From contig JASWJB010000155.1 of the NCBI GenBank assembly GCA_032433595.1, forward strand, positions 31,858 to 95,857: a stretch of DNA of 64,000 nt. The letters run 5' to 3'. Source of the stretch: Conoideocrella luteorostrata. Lineage: Eukaryota; Ascomycota; Sordariomycetes; Hypocreales; Clavicipitaceae. The notes under the pieces were generated by a model, which was not told the origin of the DNA, searched no databases, and worked only from the letters and a program-made list of their open reading frames with translations. Below are positions 45,022 through 55,450 of this stretch, piece after piece; within the stretch, counting starts at the first letter, position 1, and each line of letters begins with the position of its first letter. The position numbers and the translations under genes are program-made.

Positions 45022-48000
45022 TTACAGCCAGAGCAGCCATCTCACGGCATTAACAACCCCCTTCCCCATTCCCAAAAACACCCTCAATATCATCACCATG
45101 AACCATACATACCACATAAACCCAACAAGCAACCACTCCACAGTCAACCAGAGAGCTCGTCGAACCCACCTCAAGCGTCGGCGCCTCCTGCGAAGCATTT
45201 TCTCAATGATATCTACCACAACCTTGACTTTGAGTGGCTGGCCCAGCGCCAAGTCCCGATTCGTCTCATCGGCCAAATCGCTCGCTTGGCGACTCTGTTC
45301 GGACAAGTCATCAGCGATGCGGGATCGAACATCTCCAATGCGATTCTGCAGCTGCGGGCTGGTTCTGTAGGTGAGCTGATCGGCTGAGGCTTGCCATCGT
45401 TGACCCGAACTTTGGATGGCGGCGCTGAGGGACCGACCGGCTGCTACGTAGAGCTCGTACGAGGCAACGTCGCGACCAGACAGCTGGGCTGCCTCGGGAC
45501 AAAGCTTGGCTATATCGCCCCATCCGAGGTTTACGCAGTTCATCCCGGGAGAGGGACCTGATACTGTGAAGCTATCGAAGCGAAACGGGTCGTGTGCTTC
45601 TTGTGCCCGTCTGTTGATTTCCATGGCTTTAATACCAGTGCTCAGCACCAATGCGCGCATGCGTGCAATTTCCCGCCGGGTAAGACGAGTCTCTTGATTG
45701 GGTGTTCCTTTGTCTGCGATTGACCAGTGCCTGCTTTTAAACGACCGAGCATCGTCTTCTGGTCTTGTCAATTCAAGCATTGAACTGGACCGATTATCTA
45801 CATCTCGAACGCCCCCAGAAATCTTGCTGCCACCGTGGCGAGAATCAGATTCCGATGCATCGGAGTCGCCAAGCCTAGGCTGTCGGGTTTCTGGCAGAGC
45901 GGAGGATGAAGCACCGCGAGGATCGATTCGAGGTGGACGGAGAAGATCAAACCGCGACGGCTGTTGGCCATGGTTCATAGCGCCTGAAGCTAAGTCTACC
46001 TTGCTATTGTCGGTGCTGGAAGGATAATAAGCATCGTTAACGTGGTTGAAGTGAGGCATAACGTCAAGAAAGTGCTTCGGCTGGTTTTGTGCATCAGCCC
46101 TGCGCCTCGATGCTCTTCGGGACACGTTTGTTGATGACCTAGATCGCCCACGAGCCCGTTCAGACTCTGATTCGTCTGTGCTTTCAATTTCGAGTCCGGT
46201 TTCATTTGCACCTTCTCTCTTCCAAAGCATATCGCCAATTTTCGACACACTTCCTCGAATGACGGTATCGATTCGAGGACCACCTTTAAAGATTCCGCGC
46301 AACCCAGCTTGATCGTCTTGACGAAGTCGTGTGCTGCCTGCTCGACGATGTGTCTTGGTTGGCTCTGAAGGCACCTGCTCCGCCAATGGTGCTCTCAAAG
46401 GACTGGACTGACGTCTTTCCGGTAGATTCGGCTTTTCAGGTGAACTAAGCTCCAGTACAGGACCAGCCTGGTGGTCATCTTGCTCTACTCCCATGTCACC
46501 GCTCTTATCGCGTATGATCTGTTTAATCTTGCTAATAGGGTTTCTATGAGGAGACCCGGATCGGCTCCATGATGGGGACAAATTGGCGCTGACTACCGGT
46601 TCAGAGTTGCCTCGGACTGGTCGAAGCTCGGGTGAAGTAGGCAGAGAGTGGTCTCTCCTGACAGAACTCTTCCGAGACTGATCAGGGACATCAAGACTTT
46701 GCCTCCCGGTGAGGTAACGTGCTGGAGATCCAAGAAAAGACTTATCGGTAGGTTTCCTATCAGAATCACTCGTGTCCGCTAAAGATCCCTTCCTGCTGTG
46801 AAAGCGACTAGGCGGCTGCGATATGGGGTTTCGATCAGGGGTCCTGAGACTGCCTGCAGAGCCAATCGCTTCCGGCTCGGAGAATGCATCAGAAAGATGA
46901 TCTCTGTCGTGTGCGTCGGCGGCAACCATGTCGAGCATCTGTTCCTCCACCTGATCTTTGCTGGTGTTTGTAATTGTGCCATTTCCTTCTCCTTGATGAG
47001 CTGGCCTCTTTGAATCTTTCCGGGCATCGTTTTCACTTCCTGAAATATCTGATGTGGAATCCTTTTTATGCCGCATAAACTCAGAATGCATGTTCTGACC
47101 ATTATGGCGATGTGGGAACGCTCTAAGGTTGTGCAACGTCTGCTTAGCCCGATCCTTTGCACTATTGTGTGACAGGCCTGTGTCAACTTTGGAGACTCCA
47201 AGAATCGGCGGATCCATTGGGCCACCGTCCTGCATAGAAAACGGGGGTATTGCGTCAAGGCCAAACTCTGTTTCCCTAGACATGGGCCGTGACATGGTAG
47301 CTGCCGGAGGGAATATCCTGCGCCAGTGCCGATCCTCAATGAGCTCTTTATGGTTCTTATGATCGAGCCAGTATGAATCGGCCACAATGTCGCAAGGCTC
47401 AACAAACCAATCCACTCTTGGTCTTCTCACACGAGTTGCTGCTCTCGAGAGATTATTCGGTGATGCTTGGTCATCAACGTCATCAGCACCAGGGAACCTG
47501 GGCAGGGTGGAATTATCTTCGTCAGGGTTTGCTGCGAAAGAAGTGGCTCGTTCTACAACACGATCAACCCAGGGCTTAACGCATTCGATGTCTCCAAAGC
47601 CTTGCTTCTCTCCATCTATGACCTTCCGTTCACGAGCACGAACTTTTCGATTTCGAATATACTGCAGAGGATTGTATTGACGTCCTAAGGGGAGAGAATC
47701 CCCTTGGCCAAGCTTGAAAGGCTTGTTCCCAATAGGAGAACCCGGCGGACTCGCAGCCAAATTCCGCCCGTATCCATCAGGCTTTAAAGGGGGTAAGACA
47801 TCGAGAAGCCTTCTATATTGGGCCATGAGCTCCAGGTGGTCTTTGGCTTTCTGAGCTCGGGCCAAGGTTGGTGATGAAAATTGGTAACGATAGTGAGCAT
47901 CACGTGCACCCTCGAAGCTAGCATGAAGAGGACCATCTATCCTGCCAGAAGACAGTCTTGGCGAGGAAGCCTGCTGCAATCTGGGACTGTTGCTGTATGA

Positions 48001-48777
48001 AGATTTGCGTTGCTGCTGAAGATGTTGCCGAAGATTGCTTCCCGAGCTGCTATCGGGCAACGGTCCAAGCCGCGGTGGCGTTCCCCGCGAAACATGTCGT
48101 CGAGAAGCGATGCGTCGAGATCCGCTAAGATTTAAAGCCATCTGCACGATTTGTGTTGAATCAATATCGCCTGCGGCTTCATCCGAGCTGCGGGATAATG
48201 CCTGCGGTGACGTCTCGTCCGACCCTTTGTTCCCGCCAACTCTCTCCACATAGGTGTCCCGTTGGCCGATCGCACTATGAGGAGAAGCGCTCATCTCATC
48301 GTGTGACGTCCTGCTGGAATAATCTGCGTGTTGCGGCGTCGACTTCCTGTTATTTAATCGCGAGGACTCTGGGGTTTGAGGAGACCAAGTTGCTTTCCCC
48401 TTCGATTGGAAAGTGTCTCGAGCAGCGCTACGAGCAGTAGGTTGCCTGTTGCCAGAAATCGAGTCGTGCAGCCAGAATCCTCCTCCAGACTTCGGTTTCC
48501 CTTTTCGCCGAGCGCTTCCGGTGCGTGGTAGAGAATCTCGACCACTGTCGTCTCTTTGCGCGGGGCTTGATCCAAGCCGTTGATGTCCCTGAACGCCTTC
48601 ACCTGCGCCTGCGCCTGCACCTGCTTCAACAGCGCCATAGCCACCTTGCCGCCAGCTCCTACCACTTCGACTCGATTCACCCGTTTCGTGACTAGCCCTT
48701 GATCTACTCTCGGGCGTCAAAAAGCCTGCTCGGGGGTCGACGCGAGCCGGCGGTCGAGGAGCATCGTGGTCCGCCAT
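45022..48777 (-). CDS. Large conserved fungal protein with C-terminal membrane tail
   Basis: Single exon, 1,251 aa. The N-terminus is Ser/Arg/Gly-rich and disordered, with a short GA repeat (AGAGAGAGEG). A conserved-looking block around residues 310-470 contains LELMAQYRRLLDVLPPLKPD, YNPLQYIRNRKVRARERK, WVDRVVERA and RVDWFVEPCDIVADSYWLDH. After a long Ser-rich middle, the last 200 residues are ordered: TRREIARMRALVLSTGIKAM, HDPFRFDSF, then a helical region. The protein ends in a basic RRRRRRLRWVRR followed by about 40 hydrophobic aromatic-rich residues, which look like a membrane hairpin with the bulk of the protein in the cytosol. I do not recognise a named family. The start at 48777 is the first ATG of the open frame. 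Confidence 0.8.
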   Translation of the reverse strand: MADHDAPRPPARVDPRAGFLTPESRSRASHETGESSRSGRSWRQGGYGAVEAGAGAGAGEGVQGHQRLGSSPAQRDDSGRDSLPRTGSARRKGKPKSGGGFWLHDSISGNRQPTARSAARDTFQSKGKATWSPQTPESSRLNNRKSTPQHADYSSRTSHDEMSASPHSAIGQRDTYVERVGGNKGSDETSPQALSRSSDEAAGDIDSTQIVQMALNLSGSRRIASRRHVSRGTPPRLGPLPDSSSGSNLRQHLQQQRKSSYSNSPRLQQASSPRLSSGRIDGPLHASFEGARDAHYRYQFSSPTLARAQKAKDHLELMAQYRRLLDVLPPLKPDGYGRNLAASPPGSPIGNKPFKLGQGDSLPLGRQYNPLQYIRNRKVRARERKVIDGEKQGFGDIECVKPWVDRVVERATSFAANPDEDNSTLPRFPGADDVDDQASPNNLSRAATRVRRPRVDWFVEPCDIVADSYWLDHKNHKELIEDRHWRRIFPPAATMSRPMSRETEFGLDAIPPFSMQDGGPMDPPILGVSKVDTGLSHNSAKDRAKQTLHNLRAFPHRHNGQNMHSEFMRHKKDSTSDISGSENDARKDSKRPAHQGEGNGTITNTSKDQVEEQMLDMVAADAHDRDHLSDAFSEPEAIGSAGSLRTPDRNPISQPPSRFHSRKGSLADTSDSDRKPTDKSFLGSPARYLTGRQSLDVPDQSRKSSVRRDHSLPTSPELRPVRGNSEPVVSANLSPSWSRSGSPHRNPISKIKQIIRDKSGDMGVEQDDHQAGPVLELSSPEKPNLPERRQSSPLRAPLAEQVPSEPTKTHRRAGSTRLRQDDQAGLRGIFKGGPRIDTVIRGSVSKIGDMLWKREGANETGLEIESTDESESERARGRSRSSTNVSRRASRRRADAQNQPKHFLDVMPHFNHVNDAYYPSSTDNSKVDLASGAMNHGQQPSRFDLLRPPRIDPRGASSSALPETRQPRLGDSDASESDSRHGGSKISGGVRDVDNRSSSMLELTRPEDDARSFKSRHWSIADKGTPNQETRLTRREIARMRALVLSTGIKAMEINRRAQEAHDPFRFDSFTVSGPSPGMNCVNLGWGDIAKLCPEAAQLSGRDVASYELYVAAGRSLSAAIQSSGQRWQASADQLTYRTSPQLQNRIGDVRSRIADDLSEQSRQASDLADETNRDLALGQPLKVKVVVDIIEKMLRRRRRRLRWVRRALWLTVEWLLVGFMWYVWFMVMILRVFLGMGKGVVNAVRWLLWL

Positions 48778-50073
48778 GGCACCTGCCGAAAGGTTACAGC
48801 TTGAGTAGACTTGGCTCAGACATAGAGAGCTTAGGTGCCACGTTTGAAGAGTTAGGCTAGAATGTCGACATGAGGATACGGCGAGCAGAGACGGGTCTTC
48901 AGGGTACTATCAGATATGGGGATGACGACAGGAAGTTTCGGAAGCTAGAGGTGATGTCTGGCTGAAGCGCACCGATCAGACAGGTGCAAGTGCGTGCATG
49001 TGCACATGCAGACGGGAGTAGTTATTCTTGTACAGCGCAAAGCGCAGGGGTCAGGAGACGGCACTTTGCGGAACTGCGCCACTACGCCACGGCAGTGAGT
49101 TGGTTGCCGGCTCTTGTGAAATATTTGTGGGTCCTCCGGAAGTTGGACCAGACCCATATCTAGCCGATGAAGTTCTCCAGCTAATACTGTCTCATGAGCA
49201 AGCTTTGACTTTGGACCTATTATAACAGACACGCCGATAGGAGCTCTGATCTGATATAGGTTTAATAGATGCTGGCTCCTTGCGACAATCCCTTCCCAGC
49301 TGTCGTCCTCGCTCTACTCTTTTGTAATGATCAATCCTGATGTATAAGCAAAGGGCAAGAAGCTCTTGCTCACTACCCGGCAGCCACTGGAAGTCTACCG
49401 CGTCGCCTTTAGGCCAGGTGAGTTCGTCGGCGTCCTAGCAACATGCAAACATTGTAGACCCCTGTTGCCGACTAATTCCAAGCTGGGTCCGTTACTAGCT
49501 AGGTTGTTTTAAATCTAGCGCTGTTGGTATGCTAGCCGTGGGCTCTTCAAGTTCAGCAGATGCAGTTGACTTTGCCTTCAAACTATCGACAGTGAAGTAT
49601 TGTGTGTATAGGGGTAGTTAGAGTGGCTCGGTAATAGATTCAGTCGTCTATCTTAGGCCATTAATTTGCTGCAAAATATACTGAAATGCCGTCCACGAAT
49701 CTCCGCGGCTTCTTCTATAAACCCCGCTGCAAGTCTGTCCATCAAAGAGGAAGTCAAAATCCAAGATAGGCAACTCGTAACAATGCAAAGATTATAAACT
49801 TGGGTTTGCGTTCAAATATGTTCAGAATTTTATCAGTCCATGTTTGGCAAATTACTTGACGGATCGTCCAAAAGAGTAATGACGGGGCGACCGGATCATC
49901 ACTTACCAAACATAACTACCACCTCCATACGCATAGTGTAAGGCATTCGCCATCCAAATCTCTAATTCATCGCTGAATCTATCATGAGTGTATCTAGTAT
50001 ATATAATATAAATAGCTGAGTGATTTACAGTACAGATCTAATATACAGTCATGTCCTCATCCTCAACCCTACG
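48778..50073. other. 1.3-kb intergenic region
   Basis: Promoter side of the 45022-48777 gene and 3' flank of IleRS. A TATATATAATATAAATA run lies at about 49996-50015. No coding feature is supported. Confidence 0.5.
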
Positions 50074-53000
50074 CTACGCAGCCGCAGCAATATCACTAAC
50101 AACACCTTCGCATCTACCACACAGCCCGTCTTCCTGCTCCGCCAAATACCGCCAGCACCTAGAACACTTCTCTTGCCGTGGGGGCATCACATGCACAGCC
50201 CCCATCCTCGAGCCATGCAGCTCAATGTCCTTCGTGTACTGCCACGCCGGCTGGCTTTCCATCTGCCTATTCACAGCCACATGTGATACCACAAACATGG
50301 CATCAAGCTCATCCACATACTCTTCCAAGACCTCTTTCAACTGCCCGTCTTCTGTGTTGATCAGAATAGAGCATTGAAGCGAGCTGCCCACAGCTTTAAC
50401 TTCGCGAGCTTGCTCAAGTCCGGCTTTGACTGCACCGTGAACGGACGTTAGAAGTGCAAGGTCCCCTCGTAACTTGACTGGATCTATCGTTAGGCGCCCA
50501 GGGTCGATCAGAGGAGCTGTGTACATCTGTCGAGCTGGGTGTACCAACTTGCTGTTTGCGATTTTGACATGTTAACCGACATTCCAGTTGCACTTCGGAG
50601 AAAATAGTAGACTTACCCATCATCGACCATCCAAGTCGGACGATGTGACCATGCCTCCTCAACCAACATAGGTGTTATAGGCGCAAGCATGCGCAAAAAT
50701 CCAATTAAAATAGGCTCGAGTGCACCGCCACCATCTCCGCAGTAAAGACGGTCTTTGAGCCCTTCAAGATAAAATGCCGATAGATCTGTCGCAACCCATC
50801 TGTTGATTAGGCCAATTGCCTTGTGGAACTCGTAGTTGTCCACAGCTTCCCAAACTTGCCCCATTGTATCGCTCATCTGCATAATCGCAATTTGATCCAG
50901 CTTTGTCAGGGGTGAGTGGCGGCTGGACGCGTGCAGCGACCCTAGGATCATCTTCAGGATCGTCCGGTATTTGATGAGCGCGTTATGAACCGGTTGCAAG
51001 ATCGACGGACCGATTAAAATATCCGATGTAAAGTCACAACTAGCTGCCCACAGCCTCAAAGCATCTGGACCAAGGGCATCGAACCGCGGCACATCTTTGC
51101 TGCCTATACTACCCTTGCCTTTGAGAGCCGGGAGAAGGCGGCCGTCCATGACCTCCTCAGGCATGATGGTGTTGCCGAGTGATTTTGACATCTTTTTGCC
51201 TTGAGCATCCAGCGTGAATCCATGGGTGATGAGCGTCCTGAAAGGTGGCTGGATCTCTTCATCTGGTACTCCATCTGACTTTTGAGATGCAACATATGTC
51301 AGCAAGCTGGACTGGAACCAGCCACGGTGTTGGTCTGAGCCCTCTAGGTAGACGTCAACCTGCTTCTCAATTTCCATCCAGCTGGTACCGCTGTCGAACC
51401 ATACATCCATGGTGTCAGTCCCTCTGCGGTACCTTCCTTGCATGTGTGGCGGCACCCACGCCGTGTCATCAAGTGTATCTGAAAACCATCCTTGGGATGT
51501 ACGCTCTCGCATTACAGCAATGATGTGCTCAATGGTGTGCTCATTCATAACAGCGTTCCCATTTTCGTCGTAAAGCGCAGGGATCGGGACACCCCAGGAT
51601 CGTTGACGAGAAATACACCACTCACTTCTGCCTTTGATAAAACTCTCCAGTCGAGATCTGCCTGACTCTGGAACAAAACGCACATTTTTAAGAGCCTGCA
51701 ATGAACCCTGCTTGATCCGTCCTACATCGGCGAACCATTGAGCCGTTGCTCTCACCACTACAGGTTGCTTTGTCCGCCAGTCGTAGGGATACTTGTGCTG
51801 AAGTTGATGTGTAGCTAATACATCGTCCTCAATCAAATTCAACACGGCTTTCTCCCCGCCCTCCAAAATAGACGGGGCGTTGGTGAGCAGTTCAGGTTGG
51901 TCAGGATATGCATCCCTGGTGAAGTATCCGTCATCAGTGATAGGTGCGAATGCCTCTATTCCTAGCTTGGCACACACTTCGTAGTCATCTTGACCGTGAC
52001 CGGGCGCTATATGAACCAGGCCGGTGCCCGAATCAGCAGAAACAAAATCAGCATGAACTATAGCCTGCTGCACTGCAGACTTGCCTTGCAATTTGTGGCG
52101 GTACTCGAGTCCAGCCAAATCCGAGCCGCGGATAGAGTCGACGACGACGGCGAACTCATGAAACATTGTCCGCATGGCGTCGACCCTGCTTGACGCGACC
52201 AAAATGCCGCAACCGTTTATTTCCAGCAGGGAATACAGCAAGTCGTTATGGACAGCAATGGCCTTATTCGCAGGAAGCGTCCAAGGTGTAGTCGTCCAAA
52301 TCGCAGCACAGATGGGGCCCTTGAACCCAGCAAGCCCGGGGATAGACGAACAATCGGAAACGATTGGAAATTTCACATATGCAGTGTGGGAGACATGATC
52401 ATCGCGGTACTCGAGCTCAGCTTCCGCGAGCGCTGTCCTGGACGAAAGGGACCAGTATACGGGTTTATGCTTCCTGTAAATAAGTCCATGCCGAACCATC
52501 TTTTGAAACACGCGGAGCTGCCTTATCTCGTACTCGCGATCCATTGTCGTCCATTTGTTTTCCCAGTCGGCCATGATTCCAAACGATTGAAACCCTTTCA
52601 TCTGGTCAGCAATAGTCTTGCTGGCCAGCCGTCTTGCTGATTCGCGCACTTTGACAGGCGTCAGACCACCGCCAGATGGATTCGATCCCAATGCCTTCAT
52701 TTCAATCGGCAGGCCATGGCAGTCCCAGCTCGGTCTGTACACCACTCGTCTCCCGGCCTGCACTTGTGTGCGGAGGATGATGTCCTTCATGATTTTGTTG
52801 ATAGCATGGCCAATGTGAAGGGGCCCGTTCGCATACGGAGGACCATCGTGAAGAATGAAAGCATCATGCTGCGTACGATGGTTCGATTGCCATTGGTACA
52901 GATCATCGGAGCATTCTCGTAGATAGCGCTGCTGGAGTTTCGGGTTCGGCCGCGCACTTTGAGTCGATCGTCAGTGGTTGATTTTCCTCATACGGGTGTA

Positions 53001-53079
53001 ATTTGGGACCGGTGCGGCGTCGGACTTACGGAAAAGTCGACTTTGGAAGCTTCAGCGTCGCCTTCCATGACTTGGACAT
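50074..53079 (-). CDS. ism1: Isoleucyl-tRNA synthetase, bacterial/mitochondrial type
   Basis: Charges tRNA-Ile with isoleucine, here probably in mitochondria. Model join(50074..50551, 50617..52956, 53030..53079), two introns (GTAAGT donors), 955 aa. Class I motifs: [12 protein letters not shown] with HIGH at residues 64-67, and KMSKS at 605-609. The CP1 editing region has [17 protein letters not shown] and the [13 protein letters not shown] block. The C-terminus carries a zinc-type CSRCWRY with C-x2-C repeated (LCGRCEG), characteristic of bacterial-type IleRS and not of the larger cytosolic enzyme. The first exon is only 50 nt ([17 protein letters not shown]). A stop lies upstream in the same frame, so any longer mitochondrial presequence would need another upstream exon. 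Confidence 0.92.
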
Positions 53080-53380
53080 GTTTGATTCTGGGTCATGGCC
53101 TAGAGTGTGCGCTGGTAGAGCTCAGCCTTGGACGTGATGCAGCGTCACATTCAAACCAAGCAATTTTGACACTGGCGGCGTGTGGTTGAGCTGCTGCTGC
53201 AAGGCTGAGCTTGAGGGTCCAGCTGTTAGCGCTTCCACAGCAGCAGCATGACGTGGGGCGTGAAAATCAGCCAGCATCTTTGACATCACCGCATGCTACA
53301 CCGTTTTTGTTGACCGTGAACGGATGAGGGCTGTCCAGCTCCTCCAAAATCCTCCCCTCACAACGACATTCATTCACGCT
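53080..53380. promoter_or_regulatory. Divergent promoter between IleRS and the next gene
   Basis: About 300 bp separates two divergent starts. No clear TATA or known factor site is seen. Confidence 0.4.
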
Positions 53381-54285
53381 ATGGCACCCGTACGTCGATA
53401 CCTGAGACTTTCAAGATACTCAGTTCTAGAGTGTCGTATTTACTTGGACAATCCGTCCCTCGCGCAGTCATGGCTTCTCAACCCGCGCAACCCCATGCTT
53501 CCACGCATCATGGAAAGCATTCGCCCGCTGGTGCTTCCCAAGCTACGTGAAGAAAGGGAACGAAGCAAGAAGAAAAGCTCCAAGAAGAAGAGTGTCAAGG
53601 ATATAATCGTGCAGGGTAGGGTGCACTTTGTCAAAAATGCTTCTTTGTAACACACACACACTCATCACTCTGCTCTACAGACGACTTCGAGGTGTCCATG
53701 TTTCTCACGGAGACGTCAACTCGACACTCGCTGCTCACGAAGCAGAAGCATTTCCGAGAGAAAGGCCCTCAGATGATGCAGTCAAACTCTACGAAGCTTA
53801 TCGGCGAGACAAATCATGTTCCTGTGGATGTGGATGTAAATGGCGACAACGAAGACCCCGTATTACTGCGTGAAGAGCATGGCGATGAAAATGATAGCGT
53901 CCGCTTGTCCGAGATCCCACTCGCGCGCCCAAAAAGGCTTAGGAATCATGATAACTCAAATGCGCTTGCTCGAGACTCCGACAATGAAGAGAACCTCGCA
54001 ATTGAACTTGACTCAGACGCCGAAAAACCAGTCTCAAAGCGTCCTCGAGTTCCTGGTCCCTTTGAAGACAATGATCCAGGCAGTGAAGATGACAAGAAGA
54101 AACTGGCCATGGATGTCTCATATGAGGGCTTCGCCATTTACGGTCGAGTGCTCTGTCTTATTGTGCGTAAAAGGGAGAATAAGACACAACGTCTCCGACA
54201 GAACGGCAGTGTGCCTGAAGGGCAAGCAAACATGGAGAACTGGATCACGTCAACACAAATTCCGGTTGGCGAGGATGTCCCGTAA
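53381..54285 (+). CDS. Conserved fungal protein, unknown function
   Basis: Model join(53381..53615, 53681..54285), one 65-nt intron (GTAGGG donor, CTCTACAG acceptor), 279 aa. The N-terminal 80 residues look well conserved: MAPVRRYLRLSRYSVLECRI, YLDNPSLAQSWLL, and RPLVLPKLREERERSKKKSS. The intron joins VKDIIVQ to DDFEVSMFLTETSTRHSLL. The centre is acidic and Asn/Asp-rich, with a basic patch (KRPRVP) that may be nuclear. Near the end are YEGFAIYGRVLCLIVRKREN and MENWITSTQIPVGEDVP before TAA. The frame stays open for another 91 codons after this stop. I do not recognise the family; the conserved start and end suggest a real, nuclear-leaning protein. Confidence 0.78.
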
Positions 54286-55425
54286 AAAAATGGCTACGAC
54301 AATTACTTTGATAGACACCAATTTCATGGCTGCATCGTCCCGACGGATGTCATGTCTCTCTACTCCGTAGACGCGGAGCAAAATTTACTGCCTGTCAAAC
54401 AAGCTGCGCATGAAAACAACCTGGCAGGCTGTCACGGACCATCGCCCAAGAACCGATGTTGTCCGGCGATTGAGCTTGGGGACTCGTTTAGCCAAAACAG
54501 CCCTAAACCACGAAACGAACACCCCCTTCCCCCACCCAAAGACATCCGCGACGACGAGTAACTGCTCGGCCTGACCCGCAACGCAGCAGTATGCGATAGT
54601 TGACAACTCACATTTCGACTATATCGTCATGCCGAAAAGCCATCGGACTTTATCACAATTCCGACAAAAATGAGAGGGAGATGTCTCAAGGTTCATCATG
54701 GACCGGAAAAACATGTTTGTGATGGAACATGGGGGTCCTGGTCATGGGCAGATGGGATTGTGGTCGTGGGGTCTCAAATCAGGGGTAATTAGTGGTCTGA
54801 TTGGTGTGATTGCGCAAGACGCCAGTGCGCGTGTCGTCTGTTGTTGGTAAGTACCTTGTCAATATCGTCGAGTACAGACCCTCTACGATACAGAGTAGGC
54901 AGGCGAGTGACGAGGAAATCAATCATGTGGGCTGTTGGACATGGTTGTAATAATGCCACTTGCGCGCTGCAAGGGATCAATGACGTACATGTATTGTAGA
55001 ATAGCAAACTACTCCGTACAATGCATCTTGTTGGCATCCATCTAGTCGCCCTGGACAAGGTAACGTAAGCGTGATCCTTCATCAAGGCAGCCTGTTGCTT
55101 GGTATCTATTTTACAACACGCCAAGGCTCCTCGTGTTCGAAATCTCATCGGCTTTGAGCAAAACACTCCCAAAAAAGGGACACCAATTATGCTTTACACC
55201 CTGCTTTGTGTTTTTAAATACTCCGTACTACTAGTCACATTTGCCAGTACGGAGGAGATAGTGCTCATCTTCAACTACTCAGTATTAAAAAATTTAATTT
55301 GAGCATCGCGTCCTCCGCCCAATTTCGGATCCAGGAAACCCACATGTCTTACCACTTGACGCTGCTATACGAAGTGCCTGGTCATCCATCGGCCGGCAAT
55401 GAAAAATTACCTGTTGCCTACCTGC

Positions 55426-55450
55426 CCCGTCCGCCCGTCCGCCCGTCCGC
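55426..55450. repeat. (CCGCCCGT)n short tandem repeat
   Basis: About three units of CCCGTCCG in tandem within the gene-free region. Confidence 0.75.
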
